Counted from the first letter of the stretch, positions 7,937-17,080 are shown. The stretch: 30,763 nucleotides of DNA from JAAZPT01 sp034180455 (GCA_034180455.1 JAXFOG010000013.1:1-30763), one strand, 5' to 3'. Numbers and translations are program-made. The notes: generated from the letters alone by a model not told the origin.

Positions 7937-8937
7937 TCTGCTATCCTTTCAAATGGTATATATTCATGAGAATCACGATTTCCAAACATTGTGTAAATAG
8001 TGTCGTATCGTGGATGTTCTCTCCAGCCCGCATCGGTTGAACCACGCGACTTAAAACAAATTTCTACATTTGGGAGAGATGTAATAAGAGTGTCTCTATA
8101 TTCTGTATTCATTTTTCTGTTTGCTGTAATCCAAAGCCTTTCCAATTTAGGCATAGTATACACCTCATCTATGTTTGAAAACTTATTGAAACAAATATTT
8201 AAATCCATAAGATTTTCCATGTTTCTAAGTGGTGAAAGATCAGAAATTTTATTCATAAACAATTCCACATATTCTAGCTTTTTTAAATTGGCAAGGGGTG
8301 AAATATCCTTAATCTGATTATCTGCAAGTATCAGCACACGTAAATCAGTCATTCTGGCGATAAAAGATAAATCTGTAAGGGTATTATGCCCAAGGTCCAG
8401 AGCCTTAATGCGCCAGCAGTATTTAAGTGGAGTGTAGTATTCTGATGTATAGTGAGTAGAGGTCGGACTATGTAATGAGGAAAAAGATTCGATATCTGTA
8501 CGAATATTATATGATCCTAGATGAAGAGTCCATCCCCAATGCACATCAGGGCGAGCAGTCCAGAGAGCCTCCATATCCTTACGATTTAAACGGCAGGAGT
8601 ACATGTTAACTTCATTTAAATTTGTGAATAATGGCAGAGACGATAGCAGCTCCTTTATTCTTCTAACATCTCTATCTCCAAAATCTAATGTGTTGGAATC
8701 ACTAGAAAATACAAATCCGTTTATTGGTACATTGCAACGAAATTTTTTGTTTGGAAATTTTTCCTTTAATATTAGTAATTCATCCAATGAAAGCGACAGC
8801 TCTGTTATATCTTCTTCGCCTGCTGAAAGTTTGTTTTGAACAGAAATAAGGTTGGCAGACGGTTCTAAATTCTTGGCTGAGCCTACCGTAAATACTATTA
8901 TTAAAGCAAATAATATAGTGAAAAATTTTCTTCTCAT
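7933..8937 (-). CDS. Secreted leucine-rich-repeat protein
   Basis: A 334-residue exported protein with a signal peptide (MRRKFFTILFALIIVFTVGS). The central part carries internalin-type 22-residue leucine-rich repeats at about residues 180-270, for example LRVLILADNQIKDISPLANL followed by YVELFMNKISDLSPL. After the repeats a Cys-containing cap (PNVEICFKSRGSTDAGWREH) ends in a GWR.H.RY...Y.MFG motif. There is no sortase signal, lipobox or SLH domain, so it is probably secreted or held by a partner. LRR domains bind proteins or glycans. It sits between two NAGPA genes: it overlaps the downstream one by 4 bp and follows the upstream one by 5 bp. The tight packing suggests one functional unit. Confidence 0.88.
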   Translation of the reverse strand: MRRKFFTILFALIIVFTVGSAKNLEPSANLISVQNKLSAGEEDITELSLSLDELLILKEKFPNKKFRCNVPINGFVFSSDSNTLDFGDRDVRRIKELLSSLPLFTNLNEVNMYSCRLNRKDMEALWTARPDVHWGWTLHLGSYNIRTDIESFSSLHSPTSTHYTSEYYTPLKYCWRIKALDLGHNTLTDLSFIARMTDLRVLILADNQIKDISPLANLKKLEYVELFMNKISDLSPLRNMENLMDLNICFNKFSNIDEVYTMPKLERLWITANRKMNTEYRDTLITSLPNVEICFKSRGSTDAGWREHPRYDTIYTMFGNRDSHEYIPFERIAE

Positions 8938-8942
8938 GTTTT

Positions 8943-9917
8943 TTACTTGCCCACGCCTAAAAACTCTAGAACATGATCAGAAAAGCCTGCGCCAATTACA
9001 CTATCCAAAGCGCGATCTTTTACTACTATTCCTTTAGGATTAGAAAAGCGAAGCTTTTTGCCCATGAATATAAGTGCAGCAGAATGTCCCCCATCTAAAT
9101 TTACAGCTTCCTGTACTCCAAGTTCTTTCATACGTTTGGCAACCCACTCCAGACTTGCCCCTTGACTAACCTTATTCCAACCCTCTGTATAGATTGCAAT
9201 ATAATGGTAGGGAGAATAGTATCCTAGTACCATTCTGCGTTCTTTTCCTTTCCACCTTTCCTCTGTTTCTGGATTTATCTGCCCGTTTCGAATAAGCCAT
9301 GGTCCAAAGCAAAAAACATCTGTTGCACCCATAGATAAGTATTCTTCTGCAGAATGTTCATCAGATTCAAATGCTTTTAGACTACCGTCTGCAAACAATG
9401 TCATAAGATCTAGATTTGGAAAAACCCTTACACCATGTTTTCGTGTCTGATCTGATAGGATTTTCCCATCTCGAATAACAATTCCAACTCTTTCGGCATT
9501 ATATTTACGATGGCCAAACATATCACCAGATATGGCGAATACAAGCTTGTTATCACGTGCAATTTGGTCTGAATAATGAAATGGCTGATGGCCAGGATTT
9601 TCTGGATTAGCGTTAAAACAATCTAAGGGAGTCTTGGCGCAAGTACGCACATCAGCTTCATACCATAGAACATCTCGTTTTCCAATTCTGTGGCGAGTAA
9701 TTTCAACGCGCAACCCCTGCGAGATACTATGATAGTACCAGAAACCACTTTCGTAATCCTCAATAATAGTCTCATCATTAGTCTGAATTACATTCGCAGT
9801 TTTGGAGGTCAAGCGTTCATCCAGAAGAGTTTTATCATCAGGCATATTTTCAGAGAAACAATTTCCCGTATAAAATATAATCAATAGAGCAAATACGAAA
9901 GAAGAAAAACGTTTCAT
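8943..9917 (-). CDS. Secreted NAGPA-type phosphodiester glycosidase (copy 1, first gene of operon)
   Basis: A 324-residue exported protein with a signal peptide (MKRFSSFVFALLIIFYTGNC). The Cys at about residue 20 is not in a clear lipobox, so a soluble secreted form is most likely. The PF09992 blocks are FAISGDMFGHRKYN, VFCFGPWLIRNGQ, RRMVLGYYSPYHYIAIYTEG and the hallmark VNLDGGHSAALIFMG near residue 275. It differs strongly from the other copy at 7046-7936, so the two are old paralogues rather than a recent duplication. AAGGA lies 7 bp before the ATG, and a perfect consensus promoter is 31 bp upstream. First gene of the four-gene operon. Confidence 0.88.
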   Translation of the reverse strand: MKRFSSFVFALLIIFYTGNCFSENMPDDKTLLDERLTSKTANVIQTNDETIIEDYESGFWYYHSISQGLRVEITRHRIGKRDVLWYEADVRTCAKTPLDCFNANPENPGHQPFHYSDQIARDNKLVFAISGDMFGHRKYNAERVGIVIRDGKILSDQTRKHGVRVFPNLDLMTLFADGSLKAFESDEHSAEEYLSMGATDVFCFGPWLIRNGQINPETEERWKGKERRMVLGYYSPYHYIAIYTEGWNKVSQGASLEWVAKRMKELGVQEAVNLDGGHSAALIFMGKKLRFSNPKGIVVKDRALDSVIGAGFSDHVLEFLGVGK

Positions 9918-9947
9918 TGGCTAAATCCTTACATAAAATAATGGTTT

Positions 9948-9976
9948 ATTATAGCCATTCTTTAAATGATTGTCAA
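9948..9976 (-). promoter_or_regulatory. Perfect consensus sigma-A promoter of the NAGPA/LRR/Lgt-like operon
   Basis: Minus strand: TTGACA (9971-9976), exactly 17 bp, TATAAT (9948-9953). All 12 hexamer bases match consensus, so strong constitutive transcription is expected unless a repressor acts. No operator palindrome is obvious next to it. Confidence 0.9.
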
Positions 9977-10380
9977 TTTGAGTGAACTTATTCCAATCTT
10001 ATAAACAAACATTATTTTTAAATCTGATTGGCGTTTTAATACATAAAAATAATTTTTAGTTTTATGGTATTTATAGTTCATATAAAAGACACCATAGTTT
10101 CTAAAATCTGGTGTCGTATTATAAGTTTTAAATTGACTCTATTACTGAGAAGCTTTTTTATGTAGCAAGTCTATATAATCATCATCAAAGTACAGACATT
10201 AGCAATAGCCATCCATAAAAAGCCCATCTACGCTTAGTATGGCGTATATTGATTTTTTTCTGATTGTTTTAATAATATTAGCTATATTTGGGTTATTTTG
10301 CAGTATATAAAAAGTAAAATTATTAAAGATTTCGCTTTATAATCTTAAGAATAAACAAAGTATAGCAACAAATAAAATAA
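9977..10380. other. Non-coding AT-rich spacer with one hairpin
   Basis: About 400 bp with no supported gene. The only structure I see is GACACCA (10088-10094) pairing with TGGTGTC (10109-10115) around a 14-nt loop. It lacks a T tract on either side, so calling it a terminator would be weak. Confidence 0.6.
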
Positions 10381-10411
10381 CGCCACTGGTAGACAATACC
10401 AACCAGTGGCG
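10381..10411 (-). terminator. Terminator of the surface-protein gene
   Basis: A 10-bp perfect stem, CGCCACTGGT (10381-10390) with ACCAGTGGCG (10402-10411), 11-nt loop. On the minus strand it is followed by TTATTTTATTT. It begins 23 bp after the stop codon of the minus-strand surface protein. Confidence 0.88.
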
Positions 10412-10434
10412 ATTATTATTCTAAAATTTATTTT

Positions 10435-12614
10435 TTAACGCTTTTCTTTTCTTTTTCTGAACAAGGCAACCATACCAACTGATGCCAATATAGCAGGAGA
10501 GCAAAGTGCAAGTATGCTTACATCTCCAGTTTGTGGTGCAACTATGTGTACCTTATCTGTATTTTTAGGTGGGTTAGGTAAAGCTTTCCAAGTTGCCTTA
10601 ACTACAATGTTGCTATTGACCTTAATTTCGGTACCAGGATCAAACTTTTGGCCATTTATTTCCCACTTATCAAATTCCTGACCATTTGGAGCCGTAAATT
10701 CATTATCTAAAAGCTTATACAACAATCCTTTGTTCAGTTTGTTCAGTTTCTGAACTTCCATGTTACCAGCGCCACCATTAGCATCGTAGACTACATCAAC
10801 CGTTTCAAGTGTAGCAGTTGCAAGATCAGAATCAAGTGGATTGGTGTCGTCATCAGCAAGACCACCTTTATCTTTTGCGATTGCAGTAATGGTGTCACCT
10901 ACAGCTAAATCTTTAATCTCTAGTGTAACAACTCCAGTGTTTTCATCAACCGTAGCACCATCTTCTGAACTCCATGTGGATTTACCATTACCGTCCACGG
11001 TTCTTTTTATGGTAGTTGTTTTATTTTCTCCGTCTGCATTTTTATAGCTAACTTTATATGAAGCAATGTCGGTATCATCACTTGGATTTACATAAGCTGG
11101 AGGTGTAATGGTAACTTTACCAGTATCTATGTTTACAGCAATCTCCGGAGAACGTGGTTTTAAATTCTTCACAAGGTCTTTGGCTGGTATCTTAATTACA
11201 TTTTTTTCGGCGCCATCATTTAGTTTATAGGAACCATCAGGATTTTTTTGGAAAACTGGGTTATAGTTTTCATCCCAATCTTTTTCTACATCATTTGGAC
11301 TTATAATTCTGGCATTGCCATCTTTATCAAATTCAATGAACGCAGGAGTTCCATCTGCATCTCCTGTGCCATCTGGAAGTTTTGACACACCATCTTTTGT
11401 ATTTGCATCTCTAATAGCTTTATCAATAGCTTTTTTATCCTTGTCAGTTAATTTTCTAGGATCTCTAACTTCTACCTTATCAGGTGTTTTCAACACAACT
11501 GTTTTAGTTGTACATGAAGGAAATTTCCTATAATCTTTAACAGTAACGCCAACTATTTGATCTAAGCTTATTGTGTCGGTACCTGTTAGAGTATATGAGA
11601 ATGTGCCATCTGGATTTACGTCTATATCTATTGGATCTGAAGAATCTTTATCAACTAGGCACTTATTATTATCGCAGTAATCTTTTGCTTTTTCAGGATG
11701 AACTTTTAAAATAAGTCGAACCTTAGTCTTTTCAAAAGAACCTTCTCCACTTATTTTTCCTGTTATAACATTGTCCACAACAGAAATTGTGTCAATCTCA
11801 GGCTTCCTTGAGCGTGCTTCCTTTGGAATTTGTTCATATGTAATATTTTGTGTATCAAAAGTAATTGTAGAACCATCATTATTAAAAGTGACGGTTATAG
11901 TAGTTGTCCTGGGTGTCAAATAATCTATTATTTTAACATCAACATTTACATCTTCCGTTCCAAATTTTTTGCCATTTTCGCCTATAACGTCTTTATTGGC
12001 TTTCATAAATTCATCTTTAATTTCTTGTTTCTCATCAGAGTTTAAAAGATTCGCGTTTTTGTTTTCAAGCCATACTTCGATATTTGGCATTGTCAACTTG
12101 CCGTCGTAATTATCAGCAATTGAGGGTTGGACGGTAACGGGAGCAGACTCGCCTGATTTTTTGCCACCATGCTTAGCTGAATCATAGTATTTGTCTTTTT
12201 CGTTAAATTCTTGGTAGGCAGTTACAGTATAGCCTTTTTTGACAGGGTATTTTAAACTTGCTGTCCATTGCCCATCGCCTCGAGTAACAACTGTTGTTGT
12301 TGTTTCTTTTACTGTACCACCTGAATCTTTTACAATTACGGTAACTTTAGAACCCGGCATTTTATTACGATGGGTTTTTTGGTGCCTTCTCCTCCAGATC
12401 CTTTAATTTCAGTAGCTCCAGATAATATTGGTTCTTTTATTCCTGGTGGGTTCAGTTGGGGAATTGCGCCTGCATGTACCGAAGGCATAACAAGAAATAT
12501 CGCCAACAAACAAGCAACAAGAGCGACAAATAATTGTTTCATAAGACTGCCTATAATGGGTGTGGTAGGATTTGCATCTTGTCTTGTATTTTTTATCTCC
12601 CTATGAACTATCAT
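10435..12614 (-). pseudogene. Sortase-anchored surface protein, interrupted by a one-base frameshift
   Basis: Read through one frameshift, this encodes about 726 residues. Start ATG at 12614 follows a strong AGGAGGAG site and gives an extended signal peptide (MKQLFVALVACLLAIFLVMP after 24 leader residues, ending HAGA). The first frame reads GEGTKKPIVIK and then runs off frame; the second resumes at MPGSKVTVIVKD. The break is at an A4 run (12360-12363); five A residues would join them as IVIKMPGSKV. Downstream are repeated immunoglobulin-like segments with RKPEID/RSPEIAV linkers. An InlB B-repeat-like domain follows (VVYDANGGAG to VKATW), then a sorting signal APQTGD, a hydrophobic stretch and RKRKEKR. 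It is probably an adhesin or surface display protein. Cause of the break (mutation, phase variation, sequencing error) is open; the rest of the frame is clean, so it is recent. Confidence 0.85.
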
Positions 12615-12674
12615 AACTCCTCCTAAGCGTGTGACTATTTTAATACTAATATATTCTTGATTTAAATACATTTC

Positions 12675-12703
12675 ATTATATGATTTCATATAATACATGT
12701 CAA
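12675..12703 (-). promoter_or_regulatory. Perfect consensus sigma-A promoter of the surface-protein gene
   Basis: Minus strand: TTGACA (12698-12703), 17-bp spacer, TATAAT (12675-12680); about 60 bp upstream of the ATG at 12614. It is the second all-consensus promoter in the window, and it is intact although the gene behind it is frameshifted. Confidence 0.88.
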
Positions 12704-13566
12704 TATTATATGCAAAAAGTTCCTTATATTATTTGCTTTTATGGTAAGAATACTTATTTCATTATCTAAGGAAGTTTTATTGTGATATATTTTCCATATA
12801 AAACTTTCTCTAATAAAAATAAACAATGCTATATTGCATTTATGATTCAGTGTTTTTGATTCTTTTATTGCATATAAGCTATATAGTATAAACAGTGGTA
12901 TTACAAAGCCCGACGGCACCATATACCTTAATGTACCATTTACTTTAGTAAACACAATCACATACACATTAACTCATTATGATAATTTTTCCATTCTAAC
13001 AGCTTATATATAGATAAATTATTTTTTTGCAGGAATTGATAGTAACAATGTTTATTCTAAATGGTGATGAAATTGAGGATAATATAGTGCAATGACATAA
13101 ACAGTCCTAGTGGTAATTTGACTGTGGCACAGTTCCTTGACAATCTTAAAAGTTATTGCAACTCAGATTGATCATATATTGAATATAGTATTTCTCAAAA
13201 ATGATAGATTGTGTAGGTTATCCATATTTGGATCGAAATGTGCAAGGTGTTTATCGGTCTTGCAGTTTACACAATAATATTTCTGTATAATGATGGCGAT
13301 TCAAATGACTCGTTGCAAAATCTTACAGATATGAATAGCAATTGGATGTACTGAGCCTTATATAAGTACTTTACTCACCATATTAATAAGAAGAAGGACA
13401 GAATGAGCTGTCCTCCTTGAACTGGAGCACGACCATGAAAAAGGATATCGTTTATTATCCTGCAGAGTACACCAATAAATTCAAGGCATTCTTTAACAAG
13501 TAAATCTTTTTAGGATCATAGCAACCATTAATGCATGATGGTGGCTATATGTTTCACAAAACGCTA
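12704..13566. other. Gene-poor stretch with decayed coding fragments
   Basis: No intact gene. The first 260 bp are AT-rich; a 93-codon minus-strand frame there has no ribosome binding site and overlaps the promoter. From about 13040 on the plus strand, short pieces look protein-like but break frame repeatedly. Examples are 13097-13171 (SPSGNLTVAQFLDNLKSYC), the frame ending at 13354 (VFIGLAVYTIIFLYNDGDSN), and 13435-13503 (MKKDIVYYPAEYTNKFKAFF). They may be remains of one or two genes, but I cannot name a family. Confidence 0.5.
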
Positions 13567-14298
13567 TTAGTTCCTATCAACGATCATATCTGACATGAGC
13601 AAATCATGTATCAACAGTAAATCATATATGGATAAATTAATATCTTTATACTGATTTGTTTTGAGATAAACAAATCGTTTCAAGCTATAGTTATATTTAT
13701 AAATGATGATTTGTGTTGTCACCTCTATTTCTGTAATGGAAGTTTCATTTAAAGAACAAAGGCTTGAATATTGAACAAGTGCGAGATTACAACGAAAAAC
13801 GGATTTGCCATTTTCAACCGAAGAATGTTCATCGATGGAAGCGTTCCAGCTAACAGCAATTATGACATCTTCCCCAACATCATTCGCAGGGAAGGAAGTG
13901 CTGGTTACATAGCCTATTTCTGTGATTCCATTTGAAAGGTTATACAGCCACTCGTAAGAAAAACTTGAAGCAAATGCCGAACCTGTAAACTGCAGCCAGC
14001 TATTTGTGAGACCACCAAGCAGTTTAACCGACTCAACATCATATATGATCTCAATTAGTCTCGATGTATTTTTCTTGCAACTGAACAATACTGCCAAACA
14101 GGATTCTCCGTTTTCAAAGCAAAGTGCAGTGATATCGTAAGGTTCGTTGGAAATTAGTACATCAAAAAACGCAAAACGTTTATAATTTTCTGGCAGGAGG
14201 CTTTCCGTATATGAAGCATCAACGCCATAAGTTTCAAGAGTGTGGCAAAGGTTCTCATTATCGTTCATGATAGCCCGAATAAAATCTTCGGGCGTCAT
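13567..14298 (-). CDS. Unrecognised protein of 243 residues, possibly N-terminally truncated
   Basis: I recognise no family. The sequence is acidic and mixed alpha/beta, with no signal peptide, membrane segment, repeats or catalytic motif. It opens MTPEDFIRAIMNDNENLC, and the middle is rich in aromatic residues (NSWLQFTGSAFASSFSYEWL). The ATG at 14298 is the first in frame; a TAA lies 15 codons upstream, and only a weak GAAGAA precedes it. Many proteins in this accessory segment are secreted, and an upstream start may have been lost. On the plus strand just outside it (14346-14411) a fragment YLRDAVCKGTIDYIYALQKS also looks like decayed coding DNA. Length and sustained open frame support expression, but a degrading gene is possible. 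Confidence 0.6.
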   Translation of the reverse strand: MTPEDFIRAIMNDNENLCHTLETYGVDASYTESLLPENYKRFAFFDVLISNEPYDITALCFENGESCLAVLFSCKKNTSRLIEIIYDVESVKLLGGLTNSWLQFTGSAFASSFSYEWLYNLSNGITEIGYVTSTSFPANDVGEDVIIAVSWNASIDEHSSVENGKSVFRCNLALVQYSSLCSLNETSITEIEVTTQIIIYKYNYSLKRFVYLKTNQYKDINLSIYDLLLIHDLLMSDMIVDRN

Positions 14299-14524
14299 AT
14301 TTATTTCTTCGAATTGAGCTGTTGCTTGAAGGGATCGCGGTTAGACTATCTTAGGGATGCCGTATGCAAAGGCACTATTGATTACATCTATGCTTTACAA
14401 AAGAGCTGAAATAATAACAACAGCAAAATGAATTTTACTTAATTAGATCTATGTGTATAAAAATGTCTCATAGTTTCCCCCGTTCTACTGGAAGTCAATT
14501 CAGCTTTTTTTATAACTAATCAAC

Positions 14525-14556
14525 AAGGGTGCCAAAGTGTAGGGCACCCTTATTTT
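14525..14556 (+). terminator. Hairpin with T tract, probably bidirectional
   Basis: AAGGGTGCC (14525-14533) pairs with GGCACCCTT (14543-14551), then ATTTTT on the plus strand. It overlaps the stop codon of the minus-strand gene at 14550, so it may also end that transcript, although the minus-strand T tract is poor. Confidence 0.7.
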
Positions 14557-15422
14557 TCAAAAACAGTTAAATCTGATGATTCCAAAGAAAGTCCTTGCTC
14601 TGATTCCTTATATACTTCTGTCGTGGAGTATACATCATAATCAATCCACTTACTTGGACCCTTCGGAGACATTCTAAAATCTTCGACGCTGACTGTTGAT
14701 TTAATAACATAAGAGTTAAATATCCCATTTTCATCAAGCACTAGCTTTGAAACTGCCTTACTAAAAACATGAAAATCAAGTGAATCAGCATTAAACCCTT
14801 CCGATAAGAAGCTATTTGTAATTTTTCTTTTGCTAAGGTCATACCAGTACTCTGTCTGATAGCGTGGATATCGTTCCGATTCTCCATCCATATATCCTTT
14901 GATCCAGACTGTATTCATGCCTACAACGACGGATGGATCATCCAATTCAATGATTGCGTCCCATAATAACCACTGATCTTGGATCTTGAGAAATATGAAA
15001 TCCATGATGGGGCTATAAACGTCGGAATATCTCAAAATTTCTATTTTCTGAAAAAATGTTTTTTCGTGAATATCAAGACTCCTGCGAGTATTGGTACCTA
15101 AAAGGATATCATCTGAAGAATAAGGCAATCCGATTGATTCCAAAAACTTTTTATAATCTGTTTTGGATTTGCTGTGTTGAATTTCTTTGATGCGCAATGA
15201 AAAGGTGTCCGGAGTAATAGCAATAGGAGGAAAAGCAGTTTCACTATTCAGTGTAAAAACGAATGCTGGGGATACGTTATCAAGCACATATTGGTGTATA
15301 TCATCATAAGTATACAAATGCTTTGTGTCATTTGCATATGCCAATACATTTGTGCATAGAATATTCATTAACAGAACCACGGCAAGAAAGGATCGTAATT
15401 TTTTTATTAACATTTTTCGCAT
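14550..15422 (-). CDS. Secreted protein of unknown function, 290 residues
   Basis: An exported protein: MRKMLIKKLRSFLAVVLLMN followed by a hydrophobic core and a likely cleavage after VLAYA. The mature part starts with a YTYDDIHQYVLDNVSPAF segment and ends in acidic, Ser-rich sequence. Between them are aromatic-rich beta strands (DFIFLKIQDQWLLWDAIIEL, TVWIKGYMDGESERYPRYQT). I see no lipobox, sorting signal, repeats or catalytic motif. The start is supported by AAGGAGA 2-3 bp before ATGCGAAAAATG, so initiation could be at the first or the second ATG. It lies between another unrecognised gene and a secreted SH3 protein, all on the minus strand but separated by long spacers, so not clearly one operon. 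Real gene, function unknown. Confidence 0.78.
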   Translation of the reverse strand: MRKMLIKKLRSFLAVVLLMNILCTNVLAYANDTKHLYTYDDIHQYVLDNVSPAFVFTLNSETAFPPIAITPDTFSLRIKEIQHSKSKTDYKKFLESIGLPYSSDDILLGTNTRRSLDIHEKTFFQKIEILRYSDVYSPIMDFIFLKIQDQWLLWDAIIELDDPSVVVGMNTVWIKGYMDGESERYPRYQTEYWYDLSKRKITNSFLSEGFNADSLDFHVFSKAVSKLVLDENGIFNSYVIKSTVSVEDFRMSPKGPSKWIDYDVYSTTEVYKESEQGLSLESSDLTVFEK

Positions 15423-15747
15423 TCTCTCCTTCTGTGTTTTTCAAATCATAAAACGCTTGCACTGCCGCTTTTTTGCATCATCCAAGTATTTATTTGCAGC
15501 AAAGCCTGCAACCTCATTTTATAAAAAAGCCCTCCGAAAAGCAAGAAAAATGAGGAGATGATATCGTTCCTATTTGCTCTTATTCCACATACGGATGGTA
15601 TGAAACACGATGGTGTGTAAGCAAAAACAATGTCAGTTATATCTTAGTTTATATCATTGAATGGTGGTATGAATGAGTATTCTGTATTTCTTCCTTTAGA
15701 TGGCAACGGTGGTTATGTTATCGGCTAACAAACCAATATGTTAATTA
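15423..15747. other. Spacer with probable decayed coding sequence
   Basis: No intact gene. On the plus strand two adjacent frames read as protein-like and then stop. One ends WCVSKNNVSYILVYIIEWWY (stop near 15676) and the overlapping one ends NEYSVFLPLDGNGGYVIG with TAA at 15727. A single frameshift would join them, suggesting a dead small gene. No family is recognised. Confidence 0.45.
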
Positions 15748-15784
15748 AAGAAGAGTACTCGGCGCAAAAACAAGCCCTCTTCTT
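15748..15784 (-). terminator. Possible terminator of the SH3-domain gene
   Basis: AAGAAGAG (15748-15755) pairs with CTCTTCTT (15777-15784). On the minus strand it follows the stop codon of the SH3 gene by 15 bp and is followed by TAATTAA rather than a clean T run. Loop is long, so this is a moderate call. Confidence 0.55.
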
Positions 15785-15799
15785 AAGTTATTCAATGTT

Positions 15800-16951
15800 T
15801 CATTTGATTTCGGTTTCAATATACTGTAAATCAGCAGATCTAACAAATCCCCATATGCTTTTCCCATTTAGGATTGTTTGAATATACCACCACCCATCGC
15901 CAAAATCTGCCAAGAAATAACAGTCTTTCTGGCCAACCACAATCTTTCCAAGAGGGGTTTCTCCCTTAAGTGGTTCGTCTGTAATGATGGTATTGCGCGA
16001 AACATAAACGGGTTTCGGATCAAAACACAAGCTAGGCACATTAGATTTTTTTGGTAAAGCATTAGATTCAATATATCCAATCCTCATTTTAGACGAGGTA
16101 ATATCATACTGAATCATTATCCAGTCCCCAATCTTTCCAAAGACTTGTATCCAATCATTAGTACTTACACTTGCTTTTCCATTTGCACTACGAAGGTATT
16201 TTGTTCCAGGGCCTGTATAGACAGGGTATTTTTTTACCGATGTAAATTTAATGTTCTGAGCTTGGAAGTCCCCATGAGGTATTTCAGATGGATTGGATAA
16301 AAAAGTACGTGCTTCATCAAGTGTCAGTGGAAAAGCTGCAAGATTAAAATAGCGCAAGTTTCTTTGATAGGTACCATACACCTTTGTATTTGTTTCCTTG
16401 CCATCTACCCATCCAGCATTGCTTACTTGTATTACTCCATCTTTGTGAGTATCAAAGAACATCAGACCTTTTTGGGGACAATAACATCCAAAATGATAGA
16501 GTTCTTGAAGTTCCCAAGAGCTGTTTTTCTGTTGTTGCCATACACAGAACATTTCTTCAATCTCTTTGTCGTATACATAAAACGATGTAAAACAGACATT
16601 ATCACTGATTATTGTGCCTAAAACTATTGGTTCAGCTACTTGAGGAAGAGCGGAAGAATTGTGCCATTTATAAACCCATTTTCCATTCTCCCATCCAAAA
16701 GCAACTAATGTATTGGCTTTTCCACTTTTTACTGCCGCAAAAGCACAGGCGCTACTCATTTTTTGCTGATTAGGGTTGACCCAGCCTGTTATTTCCCAAC
16801 CTTTCCAACGGTTGTTTGCAAAAAACGCTTGAACATCAGCTGGTAATTGAGTTCTCTGTTTAACATCAGCATATGAGCATATCATAGCCAAAACACTTGC
16901 AAAAAATGTCAAAGCAAACATGCACAACACCTTAAAACATTTGTTTTTCAT
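15800..16951 (-). CDS. Secreted protein with C-terminal bacterial SH3 domains
   Basis: A 383-residue exported protein. The signal peptide is MKNKCFKVLCMFALTFFASV to about residue 28 (CSYADVKQ). Residues 35-215 form an aromatic-rich beta domain I do not recognise, opening VQAFFANNRWKGWEITGWVN. Two SH3b-like units follow. The first, from about 232, runs KKYPVYTGPGTKYLRSANGK to IQVFGKIGDWIMIQY. The second, near 310-375, includes FLADFGDGWWYIQTI and IWGFVRSADLQYI. SH3b domains usually bind peptidoglycan stem peptides or act as wall-targeting modules. No amidase or peptidase motif is visible, so this may be a wall-associated sensor or binding protein. The start has a strong AGGAGGT site. Only 46 bp of native sequence remain upstream before an IS30 end. 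Confidence 0.82.
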   Translation of the reverse strand: MKNKCFKVLCMFALTFFASVLAMICSYADVKQRTQLPADVQAFFANNRWKGWEITGWVNPNQQKMSSACAFAAVKSGKANTLVAFGWENGKWVYKWHNSSALPQVAEPIVLGTIISDNVCFTSFYVYDKEIEEMFCVWQQQKNSSWELQELYHFGCYCPQKGLMFFDTHKDGVIQVSNAGWVDGKETNTKVYGTYQRNLRYFNLAAFPLTLDEARTFLSNPSEIPHGDFQAQNIKFTSVKKYPVYTGPGTKYLRSANGKASVSTNDWIQVFGKIGDWIMIQYDITSSKMRIGYIESNALPKKSNVPSLCFDPKPVYVSRNTIITDEPLKGETPLGKIVVGQKDCYFLADFGDGWWYIQTILNGKSIWGFVRSADLQYIETEIK

Positions 16952-16997
16952 AACAACCTCCTAAAAGCTTTTTTAGTAATGATAAGTTGTAAAATTA

Positions 16998-17016
16998 AAT
17001 GCGGCACTAGAACAAA
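16998..17016 (+). repeat. Left terminal inverted repeat of the IS30 remnant
   Basis: Matches the complement of 18004-18022 with 4 mismatches in 19; the outer AATGCG and the CACT block are identical. Confidence 0.8.
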
Positions 17017-17080
17017 GTAGAAAACTCATACTAACTTTGTGTAAAATGTTAATAACTACAAGAACATACACAGATATTAT

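Noticed and set aside
9977..10380. Small RNA or riboswitch in the spacer
   Set aside because: Only one small hairpin, no T tract and no recognised aptamer pattern.
12686..12967. A 93-codon minus-strand open frame
   Set aside because: No ribosome binding site, AT-rich low-complexity composition, and it overlaps the promoter of the surface protein.
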